A stretch of 64,000 nt of DNA from Calendula officinalis (Eukaryota; Streptophyta; Magnoliopsida; Asterales; Asteraceae). The position numbers and the translations under genes were made by a program. The notes beneath the pieces were generated by a model. That model did not search any database and was not told the origin of the DNA. It worked only from the letters and a program-made list of their open reading frames with translations. Shown here in pieces: positions 44,452-56,707 of this stretch (the first letter of the stretch is position 1; every line of letters starts with the position of its first letter). The DNA is taken from positions 81,588,909-81,652,908 of the forward strand of contig OY970820.1 of assembly GCA_963853835.1 (NCBI GenBank), written 5' to 3'.

Positions 44452-44697
44452 TTAGTGGGTCATGCGAAAGATAGTTGTTACACAAATTGTTGGACGAGAT
44501 TATGAGTGTGCACCGGTTAAAAGAGAGTGGCAGACCAGGTTGGATAGTTGAGACAGTTAAAGCTTTTCAAATGAGAATGAGAACATTGATGAGTTGTAGT
44601 TTGATGTGATAAATTAAAATTAAGATGAAAACTGTTATCTCTTTAGTTTGAGCGATGTGAGATTCCGGGGACGGAATCTCCTAAAGGAGGGGATATT
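44452..44697 (+). pseudogene. Gypsy-2 pol tail and polypurine tract
   Basis: Ends with GATTCCGGGGACGGAATCTC, almost identical to the last codons of the Gypsy-1 polyprotein, then AAAGGAGGGGATATT as the purine tract before the 3' LTR. Confidence 0.8.
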
Positions 44698-46490
44698 TGT
44701 AACACCCCAAAATCCGGCCTAATATTTTATCACTTTCGGTAAGTGATAAATATTATGTTTTTTATTGAATTAATTGATATTTTAATTAAGGGGTTAAAAT
44801 TAGTTGAAATTAAAATATGTAGGTATTTTAATGATTTTTATGTCATTAGATTCATTTTTGAACCAATGTTTCAAATATATCTTCATTGTTGAAAACGGAG
44901 TTAATTACGTATTTTAAATTAATTAACTGCGAGTCAAATAAACAATACAAACAATACAACACTATGTTTAATGAAAAATCTGATTTTTGAGGACTGTACA
45001 CGTGTTGAAGTGGGATTATGTAGAAAGTGACTAATCTTTTCTTCTTTTGCTTACCTCCTTCGAACAGAAACACAACACACACACTTAAAAAGTGTTTTTC
45101 ATTATTTTGAATACTTTAACTTCAATCTCTTGTTTCGTTGTTGTGATTTTGAGTTTCTGCAAGCCAAAGGTAATATTTCTTCCTTTTTAAGTTAGAGATT
45201 CTTAGTGTTTTTTTTAACAGGAGTTTGAACTAGGGTTTGAATCATTTGGAGGATTTTGATAGAAATCATGAATTTAATGTCTTCTTGTGTGTTCTTTGTG
45301 TTCATTAGTGGTATTAGATGTATTCTTGATTGAAGATAACTTGATATGTTAAGTTTATAGAAATCACCATCAATGGTGATTTAGGAAAGAATATGAATTT
45401 CAACCTAAAACTTTGTAGTTGGGTTTTGTGTTCAATTTGTCATTCAATAGTTGTTAATTGAGATTATGATCTGAATTTTAACATGATTATGTAGGAATCT
45501 CAATAATAAAGTTAATGTTTGGCTAAAAAGAGGCATTTTGACAATTTTATGGGATTTTGACTTTAGTCAAACCTGGACAGTTGACTTTTGTTCTAGAAGT
45601 CAAATTAGTTATATAATGTATATTTTGGTGGATAATGATCACTTGGTTTGCTATAATAGTATAAGAGTGTGTCGACTAATTAGTTAGTTTTTGACCCATT
45701 TGGATCAAAATATGTGAAATTGAGATTAGTGGACTTCGACTATGTGAAGTTGGACATATGTTCCAACTAATTGATTATAAAATGATAATTGGTTGTAATG
45801 GTGATAGAATTGATGATTTTGTTAAATAAAATTGGTGTAATTGGATAATTATGTGTATAAGTCTAGAATTAGTCAAAAATTGGTATTAAGTGATTTTGAC
45901 TTTTAAAAGTCAAAGTGGTACTACATGTTTTGATAAAAGGTGATTAGTAATTCGAGTATTGTTTTGATTATCAGGAAAAGGTATTAGTTGATTAGTCAAA
46001 GTGGTGCACATGGAAATGTATAGAGGTCAGCCTGACTGGGTGGGGCTGGGCTTTCGTTTACTGTTAGATAACAGTAATTGTACCTTGGCATATTCGTTGT
46101 GTCTTAAGGAAGCTTTACCATTGCTAATGAGTAAAGGGCTATGGGTAAGCTGTTGTTAGGCCCACAACAGTTGTAAGGTTCTGCAAAACCGCCGGACCTC
46201 TCGTTATTTGTGAATCTGTAAAGATTGTGAATCTGTGAAGGTTGTGAAACGAGATTGTTGTACTTAGACAATATAAAATGTTATATTTTCATTCACTTAG
46301 CTTCGTGTTAATCCCCCACTATGTTGAATCTTTTACAGGTTGTAGATGGATGAGTCTTTTGGAGATTAAGATTAAGAATGATTGACCAAGACTTAAAGAA
46401 ATGATTTTGCTGTCGAGCCGTAATGTTAAGGAACACTATTTTGCAAATACAACTTTTGGTAATAACATTACTCATTAATGTTTTTATAAC
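44698..46490 (+). repeat. 3' LTR of Gypsy-2, truncated and internally deleted
   Basis: Matches the 5' LTR from TGTAACACCCC. Compared with the 5' copy it lacks about 90 bp after GGTACTACA, and about 460 bp including the whole minisatellite. It stops at TTTTTATAAC (46481-46490), about 100 bp before its expected end, where Copia-4 gag begins. Confidence 0.88.
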
Positions 46491-48663
46491 TGTGGAACCT
46501 GTTGCTGCTACTGATGATGCTCCTGAGGGCATAAGAACTGTACCTAAACTAAAGCACAACTGGACTGATACTGACCGTCAGTTGTATGCTTTAGACTCCA
46601 GAGCTAAAGGGGTGATTGGTAATGCTGTTACCAAAGAGATACTAAATGCAATTATGAAATTGCCAACTGCAAAGGCTATGTGGGAGAGCCTATCAGTCAC
46701 CTATGAAGGCACAGCAAAGGTGAAGTTGCAAAGAAAAAGCAACATGAGAAGGAAATATGAAAATTTCTTCTCAACTCCTAATGAAGACATCACCACTCTC
46801 TATAACAGGTTCAATACTGTTATCCATGATTTAATCAGTGTAGGCATTGTGAAAGAGGAAGGAGAGCTTGTTCAAAAGTTCCTGGATAGTCTTCCTCAAC
46901 AATTTCTTGACATGACAAATTCTGTCAATGCTGCTAACAACATTGAGTCATACACTCTTCAAACTTTGTATGGTCTAATGTTGAATCATGAGGAGAATAA
47001 TGCTGCAAGACTGATCAACTGGAAGAAAACTGACAAGTCTTCCACTGGCATGGCTCTAGTTGTGCAACAGGCCTATACTGTGACTGAGCCAGATGAACCA
47101 GAAGTTGATCTTGCTGATGCTGAGGCAGAAGAGCTTGAAACCCAAATGGCTCTTATGTCCATGAAGCTGGATCAGTTGAAGAAGAAGAGGCTTGGTGTTA
47201 GCTCTTCTAATACTGACCCAAGGTCAGGTCTTTGCTATAGGTGTGGAAAGCCTGGACATATTGCTGCAAATTGTCATACCAAGTCTTCTGAGACTGACCA
47301 AAATGACAAAATTGCATACCGAGCAAAAAGGTATAGAGACAAATATGTCAAGCTGAAGAATTGGAGCAAGGGCAAGAGGGCAGAAGGGAATGGAGCACCT
47401 CATCAAGCACTTTACTCAGAAGCCTGGATGGATGAAGACTTAAGTGATGATGAGGAAGAGATTGAAAATAAAGCCTTTATGGCTTTCACTGAAGATGATT
47501 TGAAGAGCTCCTTTGAAAAGGATATCAAAGAGGCTGAGAGGATGAGTGTTCATACTGATTGGGATTCCACTCAGTTGTACAAGGTAAGTTCCTTTCAAAC
47601 TTATTCAGTGAATGAAAAAACTAAGATTTTTGAGTATATGCTTGTTGATCTTAAAACTTCTGTACAAAAAGAAAAAGCTTTAAAATTAACAATTCAGGAA
47701 CTTGAAAGGGTAAATCATGAAAACTTAGATAAACTAGCAAAGTATAAAGATTTAGAATTAAATTTTTCAGATTTAAAAGACATTAACCAAAGATTAGCTG
47801 ATAAAGCTCATTTACACAAACTTGAAAAAGAGAAATTTGAAAAACAGTGTAAATCTTGGGGAAATGCTTCAATAAAATTAAATAAATGTTTAAATGAACA
47901 ATTTCCAGAAAATGTGAGGGCTGCACTTGGTGTTGATCCTCAATTTAAAAATAGGAATAATTTTGCTGATTTATTTGAAGAATTTTCCAGTATGAATCCT
48001 ATTAAATTTATAAAAGCCAAAACGTTTTGTGAAGTTGGATGTCAAACCGAGTCAGATGATGAGGAAAATGAAATTTTAGAAAAACCTATTGGTCCCTCCA
48101 TCTGCTCAAAGTGCTATACTGAGCTACAAGAACCCAGTATTGAATTTTCTATAAAAGAAATTTATGATACTGAGCTCTCAATAGATCAGTATGACACTTC
48201 TGCTGTTCCACCTTTTGAATTATTATTTAATACAACAACTTTTGAATTATATAATGATAATAAGACAACTTCTATCTCCAATGTTTCATCTAATACAGAA
48301 GTTGCAGGAACAGAAACATCATATACTGAGAAATCTAAAGAACCTGTTAAAGTTGTTTCTTCAAAACATGATAAACAAAAACCAACTTTAACTAGGTCCT
48401 TAGTTGGCAGAAACAAGAAGTCTTACACTAATAAAATTAGAAAGACTTCTATGCCAAATAAAAATAAACAACCAGATCCTCCATCTTATAAATCAGTTAA
48501 AAACAATAATAATACACCTATTAAAAATGACAAAATTAACATTTTAAAAACACTTGGTGATCAGGTCAAATCTTTAAGTAAACAATTTGCAAAACTTGTT
48601 CATACTGATCTACCAAAAGTGCAACATTTTTCTAAACAACCAAACCAACTATTATATAGGTAA
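46491..48663 (+). pseudogene. Copia-4 gag, N-terminus missing
   Basis: The frame enters from the Gypsy-2 LTR at the junction and runs to a stop at 48661-48663. It has the UBN2-type Gag region (LYALDSRAKGVIGNAV, AKAMWESL, TTLYNRFNTVIHDL), the zinc knuckle CYRCGKPGHIAANC at 47233-47274, then a long charged region (LEKEKFEKQCKSWGNASIKL) typical of SIRE gag. Any ATG before the junction belongs to the Gypsy LTR, so the native start is lost. Confidence 0.85.
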
Positions 48664-49369
48664 CTCCCTCTTACATTCTACCAACTGGTTGTTACCTACT
48701 TTCGGTGGACGTGGAGCCAACGAGTAAATACCTTATGAAAACATGTTTAGAAATAGACCTAGAAAATGTTATAGGTGTCATCATACTGGTCATAAGGGAG
48801 ATGAATGCGGGACTGATCTCTCAAGTCCTAGGTACTCAGTACCAAAGAAAAGGAGAGAAACTAAATCAGTATCACCAAAGAAAATTTCTAAAGTTTCCCC
48901 CGAAGTGATACTGACCTCTCCACATAAAGAGATCAAGTCAAATTATGTTTATCCCACCAAAGGTCCCATTCAAAAATGGGTTCCTAAAAAGAACTAACTC
49001 TTATTTTGTGTCTTGTGCAGGGTGACAGAAAATGGTATTTAGATAGTGGCTGCTCAAGACACATGACAGGCCTATATGGAATACCTTCTCAATTATACTC
49101 CAGAGAAGGGTCCTTCTGTTAAATTTGGAGATGACTCAGTGGAAAAGACAAGAGGTTATGGTGTGATCAAGGCAGGCAATATAACTTTTAAAAGAGTTGC
49201 CTATGTAGAGGGTCTTAAACACAATCTGCTCAGTATCAGCCAGATGTGTGATGATGACAATGAAGCTCGATTCAGGAAGGTTGCAGGAATCATCTACATG
49301 ATAAAGGCCAGCCTGTACTCATTGCTAGAAGAGAAAAAGATGTATATGTGGTCAACCTATCTGAAATAG
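48664..49369 (+). pseudogene. Copia-4 gag-pol linker and protease, frameshifted
   Basis: The expected parts are present in different frames: a second zinc knuckle KCYRCHHTGHKGDEC (about 48761-48805), WVPKKN then a stop (48995-48997), the protease motif WYLDSGCSRHMTG (about 49033-49071), and GPSVKFGDDSVEKTRGYG with LLSISQMCDDD (49076-49369). At least two frame changes separate protease from integrase. The stop after WVPKKN is followed by TTTTGTGTCTTGTGCAG, which looks like a splice acceptor, so not every break need be a mutation. Confidence 0.75.
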
Positions 49370-52362
49370 ACCCAACTATTCGAGTATGCCTGCTTTCTAA
49401 AGTCAAGCCAGAATTGCATTGGCTATGGCACAAGAAACTCTCTCACATCAACTTTAGAAATATCAACGAGCTCAGTATGAAGAAACTGGTGAGAGGGTTG
49501 CCCACAATTACTTATTCAAAAGATAAGTTATGCTCAGCATGTGAAATGGGCAAGCAGAAGAAGAGTTCATTCAAGTCCAAAGTCAATCATTCCATAAATG
49601 AACCTCTTACTATGATACATATGGATCTTTTTGGCCCCATCAGCACACCATCTTTGGCCAAAAAGATCTATACTCTAGTCTTGGTTGATGAATTTTCAAG
49701 ATATACTTGGGTCATCTTCCTCAAGACTAAGTCAGATGCAACAACAGAAATCATTGCCTTTATAAAAAGAGAGGAACTTCAAAAAGGCAACAAGGTCAAG
49801 CAACTTAGAAGTGACCATGGTACTGAGTTTAAAAACTCAGTATTAGCCAATTTCTGTGAAGAAAAAGGAATCATTCAAAACTTCTCTGCAGCCTACACAC
49901 CACAACAAAATGGTATTGTAGAAAGAAAGAATAGAACACTGATTGAAGCTGCAAGAACTTTATTATGCCATGCTGGACTGGCACTGAGTTTCTGGGCTGA
50001 AGCTGTAAACTGTGCAAACTTCACCCAGAATAGAGCCACTATCGTCCAAAGACATCTAAAAACTCCATATGAGTTATACAATGGCAAGATTCCTAATGTG
50101 GAATACTTCCACATCTTTGGGAGTAAATGCTTTGTACTCAGTACAAAACAAAATCTCAACAAATTTGCTCCCAAAGCAAATGAAGGTGTGTTCATGGGCT
50201 ACTCTCCACACTCTAAAGCTTTCAGAGTGTATATCATCTCAACCAAGATGATTGTAGAATCCATTCATGTCACATTCGATGAAGATCAGAATGAGCATTC
50301 TACCTCAGCAAGTGAAGACATAAGTGGCATAGATATCCTATGCAATCCAGAACACTCCATTGCTGAACCGCCCAAGTTTCATCCACACTTTATTCCTAAT
50401 AAGTTTAATGAAACTGATCAAGTTCAAACTCAGTATCACTCAACTGAGACTCATACTGAGGATCCCATAACAGAGGACCTCCATACTGAATTTCTAACTA
50501 ATGATCTGAACCATTCTATCTATGAAGAAGGTGAAACATCCAACACTTCACAAGAATCCACATCAACTCAGCAAAATGAAGATGAACATCAACCTGCACT
50601 GTCTAATACTGATCAGAATTCCACTCAGTATCAGACAGACAACACATCAATTCAACAAGATATTATTGATCCTATTTCAAATGCTCCCTTAGGAAACAAT
50701 TTAAGGGAACACAGAGACCATCCACACTCAAACATTATTGGTCCTATTGAAGAAGGTGTCCAAACGAGAAGAAAATTAGAATTTCCAACCCAAGCAACTG
50801 CAAATTTTTGTTTCTTCTCAAGTTTTCTATCTACCATTGAACCAAAGAAAGCAGATGAAGCTTTATTAGATGAAGATTGTGTAGAGGCTATGCAAGAAGA
50901 GCTCACAGAGTTTGAAAGAAACAAAGTTTGGAACTTAGTACCACCTCCTACTGGCAAAACTATTATTGGTACTAAGTGGGTGTTTAGAAACAAGATGGAC
51001 AAGGATGGTGTTGTCATCAGAAACAAAGCAAGGTTAGTTGCTCAAGGTTACAGGCAAGAAGAAGGCATTGACTATGATGAAACTTTTGCACCAGTTGCAA
51101 GAATTGAAGCTATTAGGTTGTATCTTGCATATGCAGCCTTTAAGAATTTCAAAGTTTATCAGATGGATGTCAAAAGTGCTTTTCTAAATGGAAAACTACA
51201 AGAAGAAGTTTATGTTAAACAACCTCCAGGTTTTGTTGATCCCAAATTTCCTAATTATGTTTTCAAGCTTGATAAAGCTCTTTATGGGCTCAAACAAGCT
51301 CCAAGAGCCTGGTATGACACCCTGTCTGAGTACCTTATTGAAAATAAATTTACAAGAGGTAAAATTGATAAAACATTATTTTCAAAAAGGAAAGGTTCTG
51401 ACATCTTACTCATTCAGATATATGTAGATGATATTATCTTTGGCTCCACTGACAAGTCAATGTGTGACTGGTTTGCTAAGATAATGTCAACTCAGTATCA
51501 GATGAGTATGATGGGAGAACTTACTTACTTTCTTGGTTTACAAGTTGAACAAAAGCGTGATGGCACTTTTATAAATCAAAGTAAGTATGTGCATGACATG
51601 TTAAAGAAATACAAATTTGAAAATTTATCTTCCATGCACACTCCTATGGGTACTCAGGATAAGATAAGTAAGGATGAAACTGGTAAACCAGTATGTCAAT
51701 CCACATACCGAGGTATGATTGGTTCCTTACTTTATTTAACTGCTAGTAGGCCTGATATCATGTTTGCCACATGTTTGTGTGCTCGGTATCAGGCTGATCC
51801 TAAAGAATCACACATGAAAGCAGTTAAGCGCATCTTTAGATATCTTACAGGTACTCCTAACCTGGGTCTTTGGTATCCCAAAGACTCAAACTTTGACCTT
51901 GAAGGGTACACAGATGCAGATTTTGCAGGTTGTAGATTGGACAGAAAGAGCACAAGTGTAGGATGTCAATTCCTAGGTGGAAGACTAGTTGGTTGGTCAT
52001 CCAAGAAGCAAAATTCGGTAGCAACTTCCACAGCAGAAGCAGAATATGTTGCTGCAGGAAGTTGTTGTGCTCAATTATTATGGATGCAGTATCAACTCTT
52101 AGACTATGGGTTCAACTTTCATAAGACTCCCATTCATTGTGATAACAAGAGTGCTATTGCTATCACAGAGAACCAAGTCTATCACTCTAAAACCAAGCAC
52201 ATTGATATCAGACACCACTTTATTCGAGATAATGTGGAAAAAGGTAAGGTTGAGGTAGATTATGTACCAACTGATCAACAATTGGCCGATGTGTTTACTA
52301 AACCTCTCCCTGAGGAAAGGTTTATGTATTTACTAGGGCAATTAGGTATGTTAAATCCTTAA
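49348..52362 (+). CDS. Copia-4 pol: integrase, reverse transcriptase, RNase H
   Basis: Open frame of 1004 codons. The pre-integrase zinc region (HWLWHKKLSHINF, CSACEMGKQ) comes first. The integrase triad lies in HMDLFGPIS, LRSDHGTEF and NGIVERKNRT. A long variable linker rich in Gln, Ser and Thr contains repeated QYH and DQ words. Reverse transcriptase starts near EEALLDEDC-like text, with DVKSAFLNG and the catalytic YVDDIIFGS at 51421-51447. RNase H has STAEAEYVAAGSCC. The catalytic residues are present. It is open from integrase on, but cut off from protease by frameshifts. Confidence 0.9.
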   Translation: MVNLSEIDPTIRVCLLSKVKPELHWLWHKKLSHINFRNINELSMKKLVRGLPTITYSKDKLCSACEMGKQKKSSFKSKVNHSINEPLTMIHMDLFGPISTPSLAKKIYTLVLVDEFSRYTWVIFLKTKSDATTEIIAFIKREELQKGNKVKQLRSDHGTEFKNSVLANFCEEKGIIQNFSAAYTPQQNGIVERKNRTLIEAARTLLCHAGLALSFWAEAVNCANFTQNRATIVQRHLKTPYELYNGKIPNVEYFHIFGSKCFVLSTKQNLNKFAPKANEGVFMGYSPHSKAFRVYIISTKMIVESIHVTFDEDQNEHSTSASEDISGIDILCNPEHSIAEPPKFHPHFIPNKFNETDQVQTQYHSTETHTEDPITEDLHTEFLTNDLNHSIYEEGETSNTSQESTSTQQNEDEHQPALSNTDQNSTQYQTDNTSIQQDIIDPISNAPLGNNLREHRDHPHSNIIGPIEEGVQTRRKLEFPTQATANFCFFSSFLSTIEPKKADEALLDEDCVEAMQEELTEFERNKVWNLVPPPTGKTIIGTKWVFRNKMDKDGVVIRNKARLVAQGYRQEEGIDYDETFAPVARIEAIRLYLAYAAFKNFKVYQMDVKSAFLNGKLQEEVYVKQPPGFVDPKFPNYVFKLDKALYGLKQAPRAWYDTLSEYLIENKFTRGKIDKTLFSKRKGSDILLIQIYVDDIIFGSTDKSMCDWFAKIMSTQYQMSMMGELTYFLGLQVEQKRDGTFINQSKYVHDMLKKYKFENLSSMHTPMGTQDKISKDETGKPVCQSTYRGMIGSLLYLTASRPDIMFATCLCARYQADPKESHMKAVKRIFRYLTGTPNLGLWYPKDSNFDLEGYTDADFAGCRLDRKSTSVGCQFLGGRLVGWSSKKQNSVATSTAEAEYVAAGSCCAQLLWMQYQLLDYGFNFHKTPIHCDNKSAIAITENQVYHSKTKHIDIRHHFIRDNVEKGKVEVDYVPTDQQLADVFTKPLPEERFMYLLGQLGMLNP

Positions 52363-52809
52363 TTTTCCTTAATTTTCTTTAAAACTGAACGCTCAGTATC
52401 ACTCCTGTTGATACTGACCACTCAGTATCACTAGTCTGATATCATCAAAATTTAAAATTTTTATTTTTTTTATTAATTTCAAGAATAAATTAATTGTTTT
52501 TATATTTTTTAATATTTTTTTTAATTAACTTTTATTACTCAGTATTGGGTTATGACGGCTATTACATCGAGCTTAATCCTCATACTGCTCAACGGTAACC
52601 TTTCTTAATAGGAAAGTTACCGTTGGCAGAGGATAAGGCAGTCAAATCAGTCGTTTTTACTTCCCAATACTTTAATTATCTTTCAAATAACCGTTTTTTT
52701 TACTTCAAATATTTTTCAACAGTTATTTCATTCTTTCTTGTAAAATTCTCTCTGCGATTAACGATTTCACTCTTTCTTAGCAAGCAAATCTCTTAAATCA
52801 AAATCACAG
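52363..52809 (+). other. Spacer between pol and env-like gene of Copia-4
   Basis: Non-coding, AT-rich. Several CTCAGTATCA and GATACTGA words occur at 52385-52445 and 52540. A subgenomic promoter or splice acceptor for the next gene could lie here; none was identified. Confidence 0.5.
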
Positions 52810-55800
52810 ATGGCAAATTACACTTTCGTTGCTCCAGAAGTTGAATCGGAAATCAAATTCCGAAACGATGAACTACCCAGGTTTGCGAGGAACAACATCA
52901 CAGCAAATTTCACTATTCCTCAAGCCTGGGTATGCCAAGAATTCACAAACATTGTGACTTTTATGAAGTATTGCCCAATTGCTCGTGCACTGACCTTGTC
53001 TCCTCGAGCAATTTATCCAGAGATGCTATGCGAGTTTTGGTACTCTGCTACACTCGATTCTCCAGATATGATTGCTGGGTGGGTAATTCGAGATCAAAGA
53101 AGGGCATTTGTTTCTGCTGCCATCATTCGTGAAGCACTCAGACTTCCCGCCCAACCTCAGTATGATCCATTCGTTGATAGATCAGAGGCACGCTCAGTCT
53201 TACCATTTTTGGGTCGAAGAGGAACAACGGGCACAATCAAAAGAAATGAATTTGGTCCTATGTGGGGTATTCTAATTACAACAATAATTCGATGTATGAC
53301 CCACAAGACGGGAGCTTTGGACCAAATAAACGAATATGGAATGCAAATAGTACATGCCTTGTACTATGGAAGAAACATTGATTATGCACGGCTCATTTTC
53401 AATGAATTAGCTGCTCTGGTTCGGGCTAACACAAGGGAATGCAATGTCCCTTTCTGCAGATTTTTATCACTCATCTTTCAACACTCAATGCCCACACATA
53501 TTTATGATGAGTTTCACAGTCCAAGGGTTGATCTTCCTCCACTTAGTGAGAAGATTTTCTTTTACAGACCAAGAGAAGGAGAGCCTCTTCTAAGTCCTCC
53601 TATGTGGGCCATTGTTCAAGAACACATAAATGATGAAGAACACATGTCTGATACTGAGTCAGACAATGATGATGATGATGATGATAATGATGATAATAGT
53701 GATAATGGAGCACATGCCGGTCAAGAAATTGAGATGCAGGATGTTCCACAAGTTCAAGAACCTACTCAACAACATATCTCTCCACCTGCACATGATCTTG
53801 ATGCTCCTCATATTGAAACAGTTTTTGATACTGAGTCCTCAGAAGACACACCACTGGTCCTTCAAAGAAGAAGAAGGAATCTTTCCCCTATCATTATGGG
53901 AAACTTATCATCTGAGGAGGTGCAACCTGCAAATGTTCCATCATTAACTGCATCTCTTCAAGCCCAAAGCCTAGTTGCAGCCACCGCTGACCTTCCAGGT
54001 CCAGAACTAGTTTCAACTGCTCAACCAATTGAGGAACCTCATGTTCCTCTTGATGTGGAGATTCAATATGAGCAAACTACACTGGAAGGTGCTCAGCAAG
54101 AAAGACAAGTCGGTATTGAAGATGTTGGTGCTGCACATCAACAAACACATGATCCTGCACCGACCTCTGCAGATGCTAGAAGGGAATCTGATAGAGTCTC
54201 AGGTATGAATTTCTAAAAAGCCCTTAAACTTATATATATATATATATATATATTTCATTCCCAAATAGAGACTAAGTATTGGCCAGTACCAACTCAATAC
54301 TGACCAAAGTCTCACACGATCTTTCAAATATATATCCTTTTATGGCCAACATAGCTAGCCCACTGCTGCTATGCAAAATTCATATACTGAGCACATAATT
54401 GATCATTGTCAATCTACAGCTGTCTCAACATTTAAAGAGACAATGGTGGTTGATGTCACACTGACACTCACTGGTGCTGCTTGAATCATGTCCAACTTAT
54501 TTTTGAGTTGGATAGCATGACTCAAGAAATGATCACAAACCCTTAAGCCACAAAATCCAAAAAATTTTCAATGGGGTTTAGCCACATTTCTGTTATCACT
54601 CTAATACCGAGTGATAAACATTGAAAATAACAAGAAGCACATCCCAGGCTTCGAATACCCAAACCCAAACCATTTAGTAAATGTGACTTATCCTATACTG
54701 AGCTACTTAAACTTACACACTCACTTTTACTAAAATCTTCTTACACAAGCTATGCACAAGTCCACAATATTTCATCATAAACCAGATGAAATACAGACTT
54801 CACAAACTCTGTTTATATGATTATAGAGTTAAACAACACCACAATTCTATTTGATAAACCTTTCTTTCTAACCAGTTTTATATTTTTGTTTCTTTAGCAC
54901 CATTTGTGCAGGGCATTCAGGCCTCTCAGGCTGCAGGAGATCAAGTGACTCTGCAAGCAATCATGCAGCAAATTCTGGCCATCCAACAAAATCAAAATAT
55001 AATACTAGCCAGAATGGACAAGATGAGTGGTGATATTGACTCAATAAAACAGTCAGTCTCACTACTTCAACAACCACATCACCCTCCACAAACTCCACCA
55101 TTCTCACATGGTGACCACACTGAAGAAGGAGAAGGAGAAGGAGGTGCTGGTGATACTGATGATGCAACTGAGCTCATGCCCTACCCTACTCTTGAACAAC
55201 CTGAAGGGGACATGGGTGGTGATACTGATCCTCTTCCCTCCTCATCAAATGATACTGATACTGAGGTTGATCAAAATGAGCCATCTGCTCAGGGGGAGAA
55301 AAGAAGAAGATTGAATGAAGATCAACCTCCACAACAAGAACAACAACATCAGCAAAGCCCTCATACTGAGCCACTTCGGATTCAGTATGAGAGAAGAAGA
55401 CAAAGAACTAGGTCAGCATTACAAGTTCAAGACCCACTTGAGCCATCTGCTCAGGGGGAGACTCACACTGACCAACCACAGCAAGCTTATACTGAGCCAC
55501 CTGTTCTAGAAGAAAATAACTTGCAAATTGTAGTCTATAGGCCTTTTGTGTGGCCCATTGCTGATGATGAAGATGAAGAACATCCAGTGGCATCAGAAGA
55601 ATTTTTAAACTTTGCACTGGATGAAGCAAATAAAGAAACCTCTTCATCATCATTCTCAGATGATGAAGAGCATACAATAAAACCTATCTCACCTCAAGCT
55701 GAAGGACCTTCTAGAATTCCTAGAAGACCAATAACCAGAAGAATGACAAATGTGGTTATGTCCTCAGAATCTAGTGAAGAACAAGATCCAGCTCCTCTGA

Positions 55801-56564
55801 TCTCAAGACCTAGGAGATCTGCTCAGTTTACTGAGGAAAAGAGTGAAGCTGAGGATGAGATTGAGGCCCAGAAATTCTTCCCTGTTAAGGAAGAACCTGA
55901 ATCTGAGTCTGAAGATGTTCCAAGAAGATCTCATACTGTAAGAAGAACTGGAGATGAATTACTTGAACAATATTGGAACATTGTGGCACAAAGAACAAGA
56001 TATAGGGAAACAAGGATGGGTATGCTGAGGAATAAAGAATTTCTAAGTGTAAGAGACATATACTGGCTAAATGAATTTGTCAACAAAATAAAAGTCAAAA
56101 CTGCTGATAGATCAATTGTTGCAACTTGCACTGGGCCAGTCAGTCCTCCAATGAAGTTTTTCCTCCATGACATCCAAAATATGGGACTTCAAGATTGGAT
56201 AAAGATTGCTAGACTGATAAAGGAGATGCCCTCAAGATCCTCTGAAGCCCAAGTGATGATGGATGAAATCTGGGCTGTATCTGCCATATACTATGAAAAA
56301 GGCATTCTTTATGCAGCAGAATACAGGGCACTCAGTGTGATGACTGAAGCTATGAAAAATAACAAACCTGAGTGCCTTAATACCTTCAGAATAATTCCCA
56401 CATATACTGTTCCCTCTAACCTTATCTTTCAGGATCAAAAGAGTACCATATATCCCACATCTGAATATATATGTATACTGACTCAGATGACAGGGAGTGC
56501 TTCATTACTGAAGCAGATTTGGCAACAGCTCCTATCAGCCATTTGGTGGGCCTTAAATGGATGA
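52810..56564 (+). CDS. Copia-4 env-like gene, probably with one intron
   Basis: Exon 1 (52810-54202) opens at ATG and encodes about 464 residues. It has an N-terminal globular domain (FTNIVTFMKYCPIARALTLSPRAIY, then LCEFWYSA) related to the matching region of Copia-2, then acidic repeats (SDNDDDDDDNDD). Exon 2 (from 54898) encodes a coiled-coil-like stretch (LQAIMQQILAIQQNQNIILARMDKM), Gln- and Glu-rich linkers, and a C-terminal domain. The proposed intron 54203-54897 has a GTATGA donor, a pyrimidine-rich acceptor TTTCTTTAG and in-frame joining; without it the frame stops at 54214-54216. A single-base frameshift near 56470 moves the last 79 codons to another frame (ending 56707). No signal peptide or membrane segment is visible, so the envelope name is positional only. 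Confidence 0.7.
54203..54897 (+). other. Putative intron in the Copia-4 env-like gene
   Basis: 695 bp from GTATGA to TTTAG, AT-rich with a (TA)n run at about 54231-54252 and many stops in all frames. Both neighbouring frames run to its borders, and joining keeps frame with a phase-1 split codon. Confidence 0.6.
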
Positions 56565-56707
56565 TAACCAAGAAAGAAGATGCTTGGTTTAGAAAGAAGA
56601 TAGTTGCTGTACTAAATAACAGGCAAGATGAACTGAAGAAAAGAGAAGAGTTCATCCATGTGAAGAAAGAAGTCTTCTATGAGTTTGAGTCGATCAACAA
56701 AGACTAA
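56471..56707 (+). pseudogene. C-terminal tail of the Copia-4 env-like protein in a shifted frame
   Basis: Frame encoding DDRECFITEADLATAPISHL and a charged helix (NNRQDELKKREEFIHVKKE), ending TAA at 56705-56707. It overlaps the last 30 codons of the preceding frame, which there reads as non-conserved text. A small indel near 56465-56475 is the likely cause. Confidence 0.6.

Larger units (their letters stand above)
37379..46490 (+). mobile_element. Gypsy-2: decayed Ty3/Gypsy element, 3' truncated
   Basis: Plus-strand element with a 2411-bp 5' LTR (37379-39789), a tRNA-Met primer site, highly degenerate gag and pol, and a 3' LTR that starts at 44698 and is cut at 46490. LTR ends (TGTAACACCCC, GGTGTTACA) and remnants of its proteins match the Gypsy-1 group. 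A Pack-MULE sits in its internal region. The left flank TACAA (37374-37378) should be its target duplication; the right copy was lost. Confidence 0.88.

Noticed and set aside
52810..56564. True retroviral-type envelope protein
   Set aside because: No signal peptide, no membrane span and no cleavage site could be seen; kept as env-like by position only.
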